Below are positions 34,272 through 46,190 of a DNA stretch of 64,000 nucleotides, in pieces. The position numbers and the translations under genes are program-made. Position 1 is the first letter of the stretch; every line of letters starts with the position of its first letter. The notes beneath the pieces were generated by a model, which was not told the origin of the DNA, did not search any database, and saw nothing but the letters and a program-made list of their open reading frames with translations. The stretch comes from Chalara sp. BL73 (lineage: Eukaryota; Ascomycota; Leotiomycetes; Helotiales): contig CAKJVC010000037.1 of NCBI GenBank assembly GCA_918026815.1, positions 372,001 through 436,000 on the forward strand, given 5' to 3'.

Positions 34272-35690
34272 ATGGTGTGGCTGGAGTATATACTTGAAGT
34301 TGCGGAATGAGGGAGAGTCTCGGCTAAAGGAAAGCAAGTGCGGCTAATTCTTTGAACTCTGAGGTAAGTATAAGATGAAAAAACTTGATCTTTCAACGCT
34401 CTGATGTTGATAAAGGGAGTTAAGATTGGCATGAGTCCTCTATCGATAGATACAGGATTTGAAAAGCAAGCTACTGGTGACTCTATTTCGTTCTGGATTA
34501 TAAATTTTCAAAGGTTCGTGCAATGCATATCACAATAGATTCAAGCAGATCACGTGTCGTAACCGATAATATGCGTGCAAATGTGGAACACATCTCTGAT
34601 TAGGCACTACGCGAAATAATGAGCAGCATATAGATCGTTGAATCGTGTCTAGTTTGCCAAAAATCAGAGACTGTCTCCTATGCCAATCTCCACGGCCTTC
34701 AAGTCTAACTTGGACGAGGTCTTAATGCTACCCAGGCACGGACAGAAGATTGAAAATAAGAGAATTGTCAGTGCTGAAAATCCACAGTTATCCTGATCTA
34801 TCTAGAACTTCAATGAGCCGAATGCTATTCGAAGTAGGCCACTTCCAGCATGTTAGTGAAAAGGGAGGCAAAAGGAGAGCGGAGATAATATCAAGGATTA
34901 AATTATGAACGAGTCAAAAAACCTTAAAACATGTGTTGGCCCTTGTTACAGTAGAGAATAGTCCTTCCTCTATCAAGATGGTTTGAGATAAGAGAATAGA
35001 GTAGCATTAAGTGAAATCGATGGAAGATAGCTATGGCATCTACTGATCAGCGTGTTAGTCTTTGCTAGTCTCAGTAAGCTAAGGCTGTGCTAAAAACATG
35101 ACCCAAATAAAGAAGAGCCTGAATACTCTTTGAATGGGAGGAGGCGAACAAAAAACGAGCCTCAAATCCAGCCAAGAACATAAGTGAGTAATAACATGCT
35201 CAGCTGGATCAGTCTGTAGGCAACGCCGGTAGGGTACTGTAGTGCCCTGAGAAAAATCACAAACGCGGTGCACGGGGCAGGGCTGTGTTGGAAATGGCAC
35301 TTGACCGCTTTATTCATCACCGTCGCTACAAATATTGTAAAAAGTGGCCGTGATAGATGAGCAAGATCGAAAAGGGGAAAAAAAAAAAAAAAAAAAAAAG
35401 GGATTCCCGTTCTCACTTAATAAATATAATAATGGCAGTTCAAATTTGATATCAATGTCATGACCAGGCTGCAGAAAGGACAACCAGCCCCGTTCCCTTC
35501 GCTAATTGGGCTTAGCGGCTTGGGCCCTGCGCTCCACTGCACTGCACTTCTTTACCTTCCACCACCAAAAATCTCCCGTCTCAGTCAATAACCTGCCTCT
35601 GACTTGGATTCTGATTCTGCATACAATTCTTTTCTCCCGTAGAATCAATCAGTCAATCGCCCCCAACATTTATCCTCTCCAATAGAGCTC
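34272..35690. other. Intergenic interval
   Basis: About 1.4 kb with no gene supported. A run of about 21 A lies at 35379-35399. The last 200 bp are CT-rich and should contain the promoter and 5' leader of the ubiquitin protease gene. Confidence 0.45.
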
Positions 35691-35691
35691 G

Positions 35692-38600
35692 ATGTTCCAG
35701 TTCCTGTCGTGGTCGTAAAATAAAATCCCCCTCCCCTCCATTACGTGCAGACTGCCCCCTCTTGCAGCCTTGCTGATTATTACATGTCCACGCCCGCTAA
35801 CGAAAAACGAGCCTTCCTGTCTTTTTCTCTTCACAATAGCATAGCACCAGCATAGCGCCTTCACACTGCCTCCCCACGACGACTCAGAGCTGCAAAGGCA
35901 GCTCACATTCACAACGTCTTCCCTCAAGAAAAGAAAGCTATCTCCCCAACACACCATTGGCAACATAAACAGCGATCACGATATTCCACTTGCTTCAGTC
36001 GAGGACCGCGACTCACAATCACCCACTGGCTTGCCTCGTTTCGACTTCCCTACCGACGAGAGCGGAGCCTCACCTCGCTCATATAACTCGACGGTTCATA
36101 ATTCGGCCTCATCTCTATCTGTCATCGAAAACAACCCCCCGTCAGCAGCGAGCTCCCCAAGTGCAGCCTACGCTAGCCTGTCCATCGAAGGCGAGAGAAG
36201 CGGTGACCTACCAGGCTCAGATCTGCAAACATATCCTTTGGCGGCAACCGAACGAGACAGGCGGGGCCAGTCTCCATTGCTTCCGTTCGCACACCGGGCG
36301 ATCATGGGAGGAGCGGCAGACTTGCCACAACGGTCGTCATCGCCATTAAAGCGACGGGCTTCCGACTTGGATGCAGAGCCTGAGGTAAAACCTAGCCAGA
36401 AGGAGGATGTTGATATGATTGAAACCCCTCAGCCTGAACAACAGGAGAGTACAGATACCTCAATATCAACACAAACCGCAACCCCAGCAGATGAAGGCTC
36501 AGACACAACAGCATCGACTCAAACTACGGGTGACGATAGTATTTCAAGTATGCTATTCAATGGTAATACAGTTTAAGATGCTAATAGATTTTTTTTAGAA
36601 CCACCAATAGATGAGCAGATCAAAATCGTTACAAACCTGCTTGAGGGAACACGCGAACATCAGATTCAAGATGGGCAGGAAGTTTATCTGGTCTCCAGAA
36701 GATGGCTGGAGCGTGTGATGTGTAGAGGGACAACAGCCCGAGAAAAGAGCAAGGTTGAGCCCGAAGGCGAAATTGGCCCAATCGATAATTCAGATCTTAT
36801 CCAGGACACGATCAAAGACTGCGACGGCAAAGACTTTGTACGGCTGAAGCAGGGTTTAAATGGGGAGTCATTCGAATATTTCCCCGTGGAGATTTGGACC
36901 ATCATTTTTGGGTGGTATGGAATACTGCGTGGCACTATACCAATCATTCGGACAGCCCACAATACCAACAACGACAAGTATGGGTTGCCAAATATACAAT
37001 ATGAGCTTCATCCACCCGTTTTCACAATCCATCGGCTATGGTCGGAATTCTCTCCAATCAACGTTGCTCAGAAACTCAAAGTACAAAACCCACCTGCTCC
37101 TATTACCATTGTAAGCCGGTCGACGAACTACAATAAATTTCTCAAGCAGATCAAGAGTGTTGCGGGCATAGAAATATCACAAAAAGTTAGAGTTTGGAGA
37201 GTCCCACGGCTGCAGCCAGCCGCTGAGCCAGTAATCAATGTCCTTACAGCAACACCTCCACCATCAAGGCCCGGCTCGCCGGTACCGGCAACTATCGAGA
37301 CGAGTGCCCGAGAACCACAAGACTCTTGGACCGGTCTTTTATTAGATGTAGCAACCTTTCTTCAGTTAGAGAAAGGGACCGGAAGAGAGCTCATAGAACT
37401 TCCTGACCAGACCAACAATGCCAATTATAATGGCCATAGCGATTTATCCTTTGCGGGCTTAGGTGATAGTCAATCGCTAGTGATAGACGAAAACATTGCC
37501 GGCGAGAACTTCGTTTCAAACTACGTTGCCAAGGACAAGAAGGCAGCAAAATCTGGCCGTGGAACCTCAACCCTCTCCACTAGCCAAACAAATAGTGGTC
37601 GGAGTAGCCCGGCACCATCTGGCCCTATGACGCGTGGTCGAACAGGCGCACAAAAATCAGGGCGCACTCCAGGAACCGTTGGACTTAGCAATTTGGGAAA
37701 CACCTGTTACATGAACTCGGCGCTTCAATGTGTCCGCAGCGTGGAAGAGTTAACCAAGTACTTTGTGACTGGTGCCAGTGAGGCTGAGATCAACGAGGAT
37801 AATCCATTGGGCAACCATGGCAATGTTGCACGTGCATATGGCAAGTTGTTGAAACAGATTTATACTGACAATGCTCCAACTTCTGTGGCGCCACGGGATT
37901 TCAAGAGCGTTATCGGGAAATATGCGCCGTCATTCTCTGGATACGGACAGCAAGATTCTCAGGAGTTCCTCGGATTCCTGCTCGACGGCCTTCAAGAAGA
38001 TCTTAGCCGAGTCAAAAAGAAGCCATATATCGAGAAGCCAGACTCGACTGACGAAATGATAAATGACCCCGAGGCGATTCGTGAAATGGCTGCCAAAGTT
38101 TGGGATATTTCGAAAAAGCGTGACGACTCGGTTATCGCTGACCTTTTCACGGGAATGTACAAATCAACCCTAGTCTGTCCAATATGTTCGAAAATAAGCA
38201 TCACTTTTGATCCATTCAACAATTTGACGCTACAGTTGCCAATTGAAAGCACCTGGCAGCATACCGTCTTCTACTTTCCTATGAACGACAAGCCGATTCG
38301 TATTACAGTCGACATAGACAAGCATGCAAGTATCCGTGTCGTGAAGGAATATATTGCAAAAAGGGTCGGGACTTCTGTCGAGCGATTATTCATGACAGAG
38401 GTATTCAAATCCAAATTCTATAGACACTTTGAGGATATCGCAATTGCATCTGAGGACATTGGCGCTCAAGATAACATTGCAGTATTCGAGCTGGAGTTGA
38501 AGCCAACGAACTGGCCATTGCGCAAAATAAAAGGCAAGGGAAAATTCTCAAATGATTCAGAAGAAGAGGTTCCTAGCTGGGATGATCCAATGGCTGATCG

Positions 38601-41168
38601 GCTTCTTGTTCCTGTTTTCTATCGATATCCGAACAATGATCCCAGCCCACGTTACAGCTTGAAGAAGGATCGCTGGCATAGCGGACAAGTTCCTCATTTT
38701 ATTATGCTTACCCCAGAAGAGGTTAGTTAAATGTTGTGGGATTACTCTTCCCTGATCAATTTTGCTAACAATGCTTGTAGGCAAAAGATGAAGATATGAT
38801 TAGGAGGAAAATCATCGAGAAAGCTGCAACTCTTACCACTTTAAACCTCGATGATGAGCTGGACACTGACGAAAGCGTCAGTGGTAGCATCGATCCTGAT
38901 ATCGTATTAGCTAATGGCTCCGATGCTTCTGTGGAAGGCAAAGTGATAGCTACATCCATTGATGGTGAAGATGGCTTAGTGGATGTCACGATGAAAGACT
39001 CGGCCAATGCGGATACGTCTTCCGAAATTATGGGAGCTTCGGAATCAAGTGATAGTCCATCGTAAGTTCATATTTTCGATTACTATAGCATAATCTAACT
39101 TTCACCAGGGCTTCACCTGGGTTAAACTTCAACAAGCGACGGCCCAAGTACATTGAACCAAGTTCCTTCTTACGTCCAGGTTTGCAAAACATATTTCAGA
39201 TTTCGTATTTCCAATCGAAAACAGCATTACCTACCGGTTGGTCTGACGTGGATGAGAGCAAGGACTATCCTTTGTTGTCCTCAAGGGCACCTGAAGTAGA
39301 AGAGAAAATCGATGACACTGCTAATATTGGCTACGAGAGGACGGGGTCGGAAAGCGATGAGGATGACGAACAACCTACCAGCACTTTTGGGGTGACTCGT
39401 ATGAATGATGAGGAGTCTAGCGATGAGGATGAGCTATCGCGTCCAACGCCGCCACCAATCGTAAGTCGTAATTACACACATATGTCGTGATGGTCAGGCC
39501 CTGATATCTCCCAAGCATCTACTAACGACTCTCCAGGCTCTTCCCCATCGCAGTAAAAATTCTAGCGCTAGAGTAGGTCAAAGAAAACGTGGTAAACAGT
39601 TTATCAAAACTTACTCAAGCAAGGGCAACCAGCTATATAAAAAAGCTCCAGGAGCTGAGACGCCCCAGGAAATCCCTGAGGGTGGACCACTTGTGCGGCT
39701 CGGAGAAGGTCTTATCGTAGACTGGAACAATGACGCGTGGGAGACACTCTTTGGTAGCAATGACCCTGCCGACCCCATGCGTGGTTGTCCAACGTACTCC
39801 CAGGTACCTGAGTGGAAAGACCCAGAGCTAATCGCTAAGAAAAAGGCTCGAGAGACACGAAGGAAGCACGGTATCACACTTGACGATTGTCTCAACGAGT
39901 TCGGCAAGGAGGAGGTTCTTTCGGAACAAGATACTTGGTATTGCCCTCGATGTAAGGAACACCGTAGGGCAACCAAAAAATTCGAGTTATGGAGAACTCC
40001 GGATATACTTGTGATGCATCTTAAACGCTTCAGTTCTAGCGCATATCGACGTGATAAGGTAGACGTACTGGTCGACTTCCCCATTGATGGCTTAGATCTT
40101 TCTTCACGGGTCATTGAGCGCCAAGAAGGAAAGGAGGAGATTTACGATCTTTTCGCTGTTGATGATCATTGGGGAGGTCTTGGTGGTGGTCATTATACTG
40201 CATTTGCAAAAAACTTCAACGATGGTGCATGGTATGAGTATAATGGTAGGTAAAAATTTTTAAGAAATATGAAGGCAAGCTAACAGCTTCTAGATTCATC
40301 TGCCTCGAAGCAGCGCGATACTTCGCGAATTGTTACGGCAAGCGCGTATCTGCTCTTCTACCGTCGCCGTTCCGATAAACCGCTAGGTGGTCCTCGATTT
40401 CAAGAGATCCATAATGTATATGAGAACTCCACCGCCGAAGCCTCCGAAGATGATACCGAGTCGGGGGAAGACAGAGGCCTCGTCACAAACTCCTCCCTAC
40501 GTTTACTGCGTGGGTCGTCGAGCGCCTTGACAGGAGTAGGAGCAGCTCACCGAGCCACAAGCAGCTTGGGCAGCCAGCTAAAGACAGTGGATAATGCTGA
40601 TGAGGAGCTACCTGCGTACGAGAATATTGCAACAGATTCCAATCCTATTGCTGACATCGAAATGAATGATGGTTTGCAACTGCAAGAGAGCATCGAAGAT
40701 GAAGGTGTGGGACTCGATGATGATAATAGTGGGGTGGCGAACTATCACAATCCTATGGAGGCCAATTGGGACTGGAGTGCGCTCAACGATCTTAAGAAAG
40801 TCAACCGGCCTCCCGGAGCCGGTTCTGAGGATGACGGAATAAATTCTGATGTCTTCGACCAAGCATGCAGTGATATTGTGGAGCACAACTCGTCAGCGAG
40901 TTCGAGCTCACTACGCAACCGTATGCATGACTTCAGCAACGCTTCTCCACCACCGGAGGGTGAGTTTGAGGAGCCAACCCCGGTGCCAGATCTCGATACA
41001 AGTTTGCTTGCGGATGAACAATTTGGTGGCATATTATCATCTCTACCACTACACCCTCATGGTGAGATTCTACACGAGAAGGTCAAGCTTATTCCAAGAG
41101 ACGACGACGATGAGGTTGCCGAAATCCACGTGGAAGAGGGTGAGGGACTAGATCCCAGCTTGGATTGA
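35692..41168 (+). CDS. Ubiquitin carboxyl-terminal hydrolase, UBP12/USP15 type (multi-exon; 5' end uncertain)
   Basis: Firm exons are (about 35856)-36547, 36599-38721, 38781-39061, 39109-39460, 39537-40245 and 40294-41168; introns are 47-76 bp, GT-AG. The first long frame has an upstream stop (35842-35844) and no ATG, so a leading exon is needed; ATG 35692-35714 with a 141-bp intron keeps frame and gives about 1,684 aa, but is unproven. A DUSP-like domain lies at about 240-370 (YLVSRRWLERVMCRG). The Cys box GLSNLGNTCYMNSALQCV (Cys about 607), QQDSQEFLGFLLDGL, zinc-type CPIC and CPRC pairs, and the His box GGHYTAFAKN (about 1374) form a complete catalytic site. Acidic Ser-rich inserts lie between the halves. 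It removes ubiquitin from proteins; yeast Ubp12 is the nearest named relative. A shorter 36-bp intron at 36563 was rejected in favour of the 51-bp one. Confidence 0.85.
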
Positions 41169-41682
41169 ACAAGTCTTGAGTGGCATATGGTGGACGGTTA
41201 AGTTCATCCCGGAGCCAAGAGTGCGGCGTTGGTTGCATGCTATGATATAATATAGCTGTGAAGCAGCATGATGATACCACACAGTAGATATTGGGCGCAT
41301 CATCTGCATACATAAGGGGTCAGGGTATTGTGGGATTGTCGCATTCACGACCAAGAGATGAGAAAGATACGCCGTTTACGATCATAATAGAAGCATGGTT
41401 CTAGTATAGATTCCATTAAACGCATTGGGTGCTGAGGTCTAGTGGCCAATCCTGTCACATTGATCGTCACCTTTTTATCTTCTATTACGTCACTGAGCGC
41501 GCATCCTTTGAGTGAAGGTCCAAGCGGATATCTTCATATCTTTTTCCGTACACATAAGTATATTTTCTGATTTAACAGACCTTGTAAGCGATTCATATTA
41601 GGATGAAATAAGGAAAACAGAACTATGTATGCCTAAAACACACCCCAGCACATTACAGCAATGGACCTATACAGCAATGGAC
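41169..41682. other. Convergent intergenic interval
   Basis: About 500 bp between the 3' ends of the ubiquitin protease (plus) and the arabinanase (minus). No gene seen. Confidence 0.5.
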
Positions 41683-42875
41683 CTACACAGCCGGCCAGCC
41701 ACCAGACCAGCCAATAGTGTTCCAGCCAAATTGATACTTTGCATCACTCAGCCCGATATTCGTGTTGGCTACCATCAAGTTAGCACATTTGTACAGATCA
41801 TATCACCACTTATGTCTCCATCTTATACCATCAAGCCTGGACTTGAAAATAGCTCTAAGGAAACCTCAAAACTGACCATAATGATAATAAAGCACAGTTC
41901 CATAAGTCGGATCTGTAAATATACCCTGCCCACCAGGACCATACACATAGTCGTGACTAGCCAAAACCGTCGTCCCACCTCCCGCCGTACAACTTCCGCC
42001 ATTCTTATCGACGAAACCACCGCTCACGCTCGTACTACGACATACCTTGATCTGGTATTCTGCGCCAGCCGCTGGCTTAGTCGTGTCATACCCGCAGCAG
42101 ATCCCCTCACTCCAGAACAGGTAGTAGTACCCACTACGGTAGAACATGAAGCTGCCTTCACGTGCGTGCGACCCCGAACTTGTATACGAAATTTGGTAAG
42201 CGGAGGAGCTGACGGCGGTTCCCGCGCTATTCATCGGCGCCTGGTAGATATCACCCCAAAACGAGCCAAAGTTCATGTAGTACTTGCCAGATGTGTCGGC
42301 GACCAGGTTCGCATCTATGGCGTTGTACGCCTTAGATGACGAAGACGCGATGCCGGTCGCGCCACGGTCTGTCCACGACCCGTACTCCATGGTGCCGGAC
42401 GTCGCATACCCGATAGCGCTATTCTGGCTGCCAAAGGTCGAGACGCTGTAGTAGAGGATGTAAGTGCTGCCTACCAGGCGGACGTCGGGGGCCTGTATAC
42501 ATTCGGGGGATAAGTTAGTAACCTGCCACCAATGTCTTCATAATGTGATACCGTTGATCGACTCGGAAACTTGTGGCAGAGTGGTTACAAATGGCTCACC
42601 CAGAGATCATCTTTGCCAGCTAAGTTGATGATACTCCCGGCTGGTACAGCAGCACCTTGGTAGACCCACGGTCCTGTCAAGGCACTAGCCTTCCAGATTC
42701 CGATCTTACTTCCCGTGTTGAATTTGAAATAAACGCCATCGGCCCGGCGGACGATTGCTGGGTCATGGGCCCAACAATCGCCAGAGCAGGCGCCAGGATT
42801 TGCGTACGCATTTACGGAGGAGGCTAGCAGAGTCACAGATGTCAGAACAGCCGTGACTGCTTTAGCGAAGAACAT
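41683..42875 (-). CDS. Endo-1,5-alpha-L-arabinanase, GH43, three exons
   Basis: Exons 42875-42600, 42492-41877 and 41768-41683, with GT-AG introns of 107 and 108 bp, encode 325 aa. A signal peptide ([20 protein letters not shown]) is present. The three GH43 acidic residues are visible: Asp38 (WAHDPAIV, base), Asp152 (NAIDANL, pKa modulator) and Glu204 ([10 protein letters not shown], acid). The ends of exons join as DDLW|APDVRL and YYHY|ANTNIGL, and the C-terminus is [13 protein letters not shown], as in fungal AbnA. The enzyme cleaves alpha-1,5 arabinan, a side chain of rhamnogalacturonan I, outside the cell. Length is typical. Confidence 0.93.
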
Positions 42876-43778
42876 CGCGGGCAGTAGTTGGTAAGTTTAT
42901 CTCTTTGAGCAGCGTTAGAATATCAAATCTTAGGATGACAACCAGTCAAAAAATAAGATGGAAATCCCGGGAGCGAATTCATTTTTGGAGCGCCGGCCTC
43001 TCCAAAGTATATAAGTTTCGTTTCGTCATTGCCATATCACCAAGGAGGCAGGACTGGCGGAAAATCTGCTTTGAGGTTTCTTTCGCCGTCCAATTAAGCA
43101 TTTTAGTCTCCGCGAGCATAGTTGCGAAGGGTTTCTGGAATATTTTCCATATAAGTGCCGGTTTCTCTGATTGGTGGATTGACCACCCCAGCTTGATGGA
43201 TGTGGACGAAACCAACAGTCCTAGAATAAGTGCAGAGTGGTTTTGCGGGGTGCAGAACACCAGTCGGGTTATTAAAAAGAGTGGGATATACGGGCGGAAT
43301 GTGTCACGCCTCTCAACCTTTGCCGTCATCAGGCTAGAGTCGAGATTCTGTGTCGAGAATGATGGCACGCACTCCGCCCTAACATCTCAGGGTTAAGGGG
43401 AGGTAATATGACGTTTCTAACTTCTATATGCGCTCCAATGAAATGGCTAGCCTAGCGGCGAAACTTTGTTTATTCAGCACCACTGGTATCAGATGACATT
43501 TGGATTAAATACAGCTTGGATGTCCTCACAGACAGCTGAGGCATGATGCCGGGGACAACTCGGCAATATAGTACCTGATCTATGCTTCCATCTATATCGC
43601 TACCCTAGCATAACCATCTATACTCAATGTGCTGCACCATAGCTAAATCCACTGTATTCAAGCTATCCACGCTGCTCTTTTCGTTCTGGAGCCTCGCCGC
43701 CGCTTATTTCCTTGCCCCTTGTCAGCTCTCGAGCTTAACACTCTCATTAGTACATGAAACGATTGCGTATGCAAGATC
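42876..43778. other. Intergenic interval; promoter side of the arabinanase
   Basis: About 900 bp. Near the arabinanase start lie a TATA element and a CCAAT box (minus orientation, about 43170). A 129-codon minus-strand frame (43368-42979) overlaps these and is not convincing. Confidence 0.45.
43007..43018 (-). promoter_or_regulatory. TATA element of the arabinanase gene
   Basis: The minus strand reads ACTTATATACTT about 135 bp before ATG 42875, with CCAAT (ACCAATCAG) about 155 bp further upstream. Position and order fit a fungal promoter. Confidence 0.45.
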
Positions 43779-44244
43779 TCACATTGATCGTGGCCTATCT
43801 TTCTGCCACCATTTCCTCTCAAACCGCTCCTCATATTCAAATTCCTTCATTTTGGCTACGTAAACTGCCATTGGGCAACAAAAACACATACTCTCCTTTT
43901 CTTCAGGCTTTTTGCTCATTACATGTCCGCATCGGGGGTTCTTGCACACGCCGTGTATCTCCATTGCCTTGCTCACTGGTGGTATGCATTCAACGAGCCC
44001 TTCGAGGTCGTCTTGGTTGGTCGTTTTGGTGAGATCTGAGTCAGCCGTTCCATTGTTGAGTGGAGATGCAAGGTCTTCAGTAGGGGATTGGAGAATTGGG
44101 AAGAACCAGGAGCACTGGAGTTGTTAGTGCTGACTTAAGAGGAATATCAGGACTAAATACGTCGCAGCATGTGTAGAGTATGAGCTCTGAGCTCTGAGGT
44201 ATGGGAATGTAGTAATTCGATGGCGCTAAGTGCCGCCTCTCCAT
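43779..44244 (-). CDS. Small cysteine-rich, zinc-ribbon-like protein (two exons)
   Basis: Exon 1 44244-44161 and exon 2 44114-43779 join across a 46-bp GT-AG intron (GTATTT...CTAACAACTCCAG, with a branch site) into 139 aa. Before splicing the second exon's frame is closed by a stop, so the intron is needed. Cysteines lie in three groups: YTCCDCSWFFPI (crossing the splice joint), GVCKNPRCGH and MCFCCPMA, a pattern able to bind one or two zinc ions. The C-terminus is charged and aromatic (EYEERFERKWWQKDRPRS). No signal peptide. A TATATA element lies about 80 bp upstream (44320-44328). It lies head to head with a second small Cys-rich gene 450 bp away. I do not recognise a named family; small cytosolic or nuclear zinc protein is the best description. 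Confidence 0.65.
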
Positions 44245-44695
44245 GCTTGTTATTTGAGATCAAAACTCTTCTACGCTCTGAAGATCAAATGAATCGTAGA
44301 ATGGACTCTACGAGGTACCGTCTATATAAGCTTGAAGATTTGAAGTTGTAGGCAATTCTTGAAGAGTATATGATGTCTTGTTTCAGAGATGGTCATTTCT
44401 TTCCTTCCTTTCCATTTGATTCTTCTCAAAGGATGAGACATCTTAATACCAGCAGACAATAGGGATAATGGCGTTGGATAGGCTTAGAATATAACAAACC
44501 ATCGTTCTGATTCATTTCCTAAAAGGCTCTGGCTGTTTCGTAATGCAGAACTTCTTAGTTATGTTTCAATTCCGACACCCTGATATGTTTCGAGGATCTT
44601 TGTCCATGATACGAGATAAATAGTAAAGGAGGACTTAAATACTCAACAACCTACCCTGACACGATATCTCAAAACCAGATTTCGACTTTAAAGCC
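44245..44695. promoter_or_regulatory. Shared divergent promoter region of the two small Cys-rich genes
   Basis: A 451-bp AT-rich spacer between two outward-facing ATGs. On the minus side CTTATATAGAC lies at about 44320-44328; on the plus side GATAAATAG lies at about 44614-44622, some 80 bp before the ATG. No gene within. Confidence 0.4.
44320..44328 (-). promoter_or_regulatory. TATA element of the 139-aa Cys-rich gene
   Basis: The minus strand reads GCTTATATAGAC, about 80 bp before ATG 44244. Sequence match and spacing only. Confidence 0.4.
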
Positions 44696-45068
44696 ATGAA
44701 TACCGATCAGCATCCAGTACCAAACACACTCCACCGCTCCTCGAGCGAGACTAACCTCAACGACGTCTCCTTAAAACCCACCCCAGAACAACACCTTCTC
44801 GTCTTCCGCAAATGCTGCAACCGCAGAGTATTTTCAATCCTCCCCATCTCAACCTCATCTCTAACTCGTCGAACAGTGCGCAGAGAAGTTCGGGCTTGAA
44901 AACCTTACATGCCCTCGTTGTCGAGATCATATCGTGTTGGAGCGGGGTGGAGCGCTGGGGGAGCACAGGTATTTCGAGAATAACGGAGGGAGATATAAAC
45001 CGGATTGCACGTGTGATGGAATGAGGTTCTACTTTTATATGCCGTGGTTTTTCAGGAGGAGTATCTAG
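44696..45068 (+). CDS. Small cysteine-rich, zinc-ribbon-like protein (two exons)
   Basis: Exon 1 44696-44827 and exon 2 44877-45068 join across a 49-bp GT-AG intron (branch CTAAC, acceptor GAACAG) to 107 aa. The joint creates RKCCNRRCAEKFGLENLTC, and CPRCRDHIV and PDCTCDG follow, giving paired cysteines typical of a zinc ribbon. The first 30 residues are Ser/Thr-rich and probably flexible. The C-terminus is aromatic (MRFYFYMPWFFRR). No signal peptide. It is divergently arranged with the 139-aa Cys-rich gene. The two share size, exon structure and Cys-pair style, but I see no plain sequence homology. Function unknown. Confidence 0.65.
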
Positions 45069-45548
45069 AGACTTGAATATGCGAGGCCCCAGATAGATCG
45101 TATACCGATTTCTGAGCGTGCATTCTTTGCGTATCATCTGTGTTCGAAGGACGGGATAGAGTGGTGAATGTTTCAGAGCTTAGGTTGAAAATTTTAGCTG
45201 CAAATTTTGGCCCTTCTTGAGCTGGGACAATTGGATCTTGGTAAACATCGATCTCTGTGTCAGCCTTTCTTTTCTTCAAACATCTTAGATCTCAGGCGAT
45301 TGCTCCGAATCATTAGGGGAAACAGAGCCGCATTACCTTGTAAAGAGAAAGAACCTAAGAACCTAAGGTAAGAATCGAAGTTTCCAAAATTAGCGAGCCC
45401 TTGATTCTTCAAGACTTGCCTACTGCATTTACGACTTTGAATGTATTTGCTTTGATTCTCTCAATCTACAGATCAACGATAACAAATAAGAAACTGCTCT
45501 ACAGTCGTCCATATTAAACCTGCCAACGCATTCCCACAAATCCGAGGC
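45069..45548. other. Intergenic interval
   Basis: About 480 bp; a 75-codon minus-strand frame (45279-45052) overlaps the 3' end of the Cys-rich gene and has no recognisable feature. No gene supported. Confidence 0.35.
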
Positions 45549-46190
45549 TCACAATGGTTCTACTTCCAGCAATATACCCGCTTTCCTCAATCTTTGAATA
45601 CACGCCATCCCCAACGTAGCTGCCGTCAAAACTCCGCCTCCAATACTGCCCGCAGGCGTCTCCTCCTTACCAAGTAATGCGGAAGCAGCTTCAGCACCCA
45701 TAAATGCGCTACAGTAGTACAGTTCCCTCCATATACAAACTTTGCATCCACTTTCCTTCCATCTCCAGAATTGGGTGTACCAATAGCTCGGAAAGTCTGC
45801 TTTTCTGCACCAGCTTTCGCAAGATCATGTCCTGTCCCAGGCAGAGGGAGAGCTTTCTCAAATAGCTATCCGAATGGCGAAAATGCGAAGAATAGTAATG
45901 CTAGCCGTGTTAAAATATGAACAAGCACTTCAAAGAAGATGTTTGGCACAGGGTGCGTGTTCGTGGAGATGGAAATCTTTGCCATAGATCTCTGGAAGAA
46001 GGCTCGCGCTGCGGTGAGTAACTGGCTCGTTGCATATCGCCAGAAATGAAGCCGTTACTACGCCGAGCTCTGGGATGACTTTGACTCCAGAAAGTCCGTG
46101 GAGGAAAGATTTATGAGGTAAAGGGCAATAAGTTGTAGGAGTGAAGCTGAAGGGGTTGCAGGGAAGGCATAAATGTTGTTGGGGTACCCT
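45549..46190 (-). pseudogene. Decayed saccharopine-dehydrogenase-like oxidoreductase (C-terminal half)
   Basis: Minus-strand text follows the C-terminal half of fungal saccharopine-dehydrogenase-like / trans-acting enoyl reductase proteins: VKVIPELGVV, PVTHRSASLLPEIYGKDFHL, NIFFEVLVHIL, LFEKALPLPGTGHDLAKAG, QTFRAIGTP, YYCSAFMGAEAASALLG, GGVLTAATLGMACIQRL and KAGILLEVEPL ending at TGA 45551-45549. It is broken by a frameshift before NIFFE, a TAG where Trp is expected (FG-stop-LFEK, TGG to TAG), and two more frame changes around VDAKFVYGG. The N-terminal NAD-binding half is missing. The order and spacing leave little doubt about ancestry. It is non-functional. Confidence 0.8.

Noticed and set aside
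33746..34432. 228-codon minus-strand ORF
   Set aside because: It is antisense to the clear SDR relic and its translation is low-complexity without domain features.
36563..36598. 36-bp intron in the ubiquitin protease
   Set aside because: Too short for a spliceosomal intron; a 51-bp alternative using GTATGC at 36548 keeps the same frame.
42979..43368. 129-codon minus-strand ORF upstream of the arabinanase
   Set aside because: It covers the TATA and CCAAT elements of the arabinanase promoter and has no protein feature.
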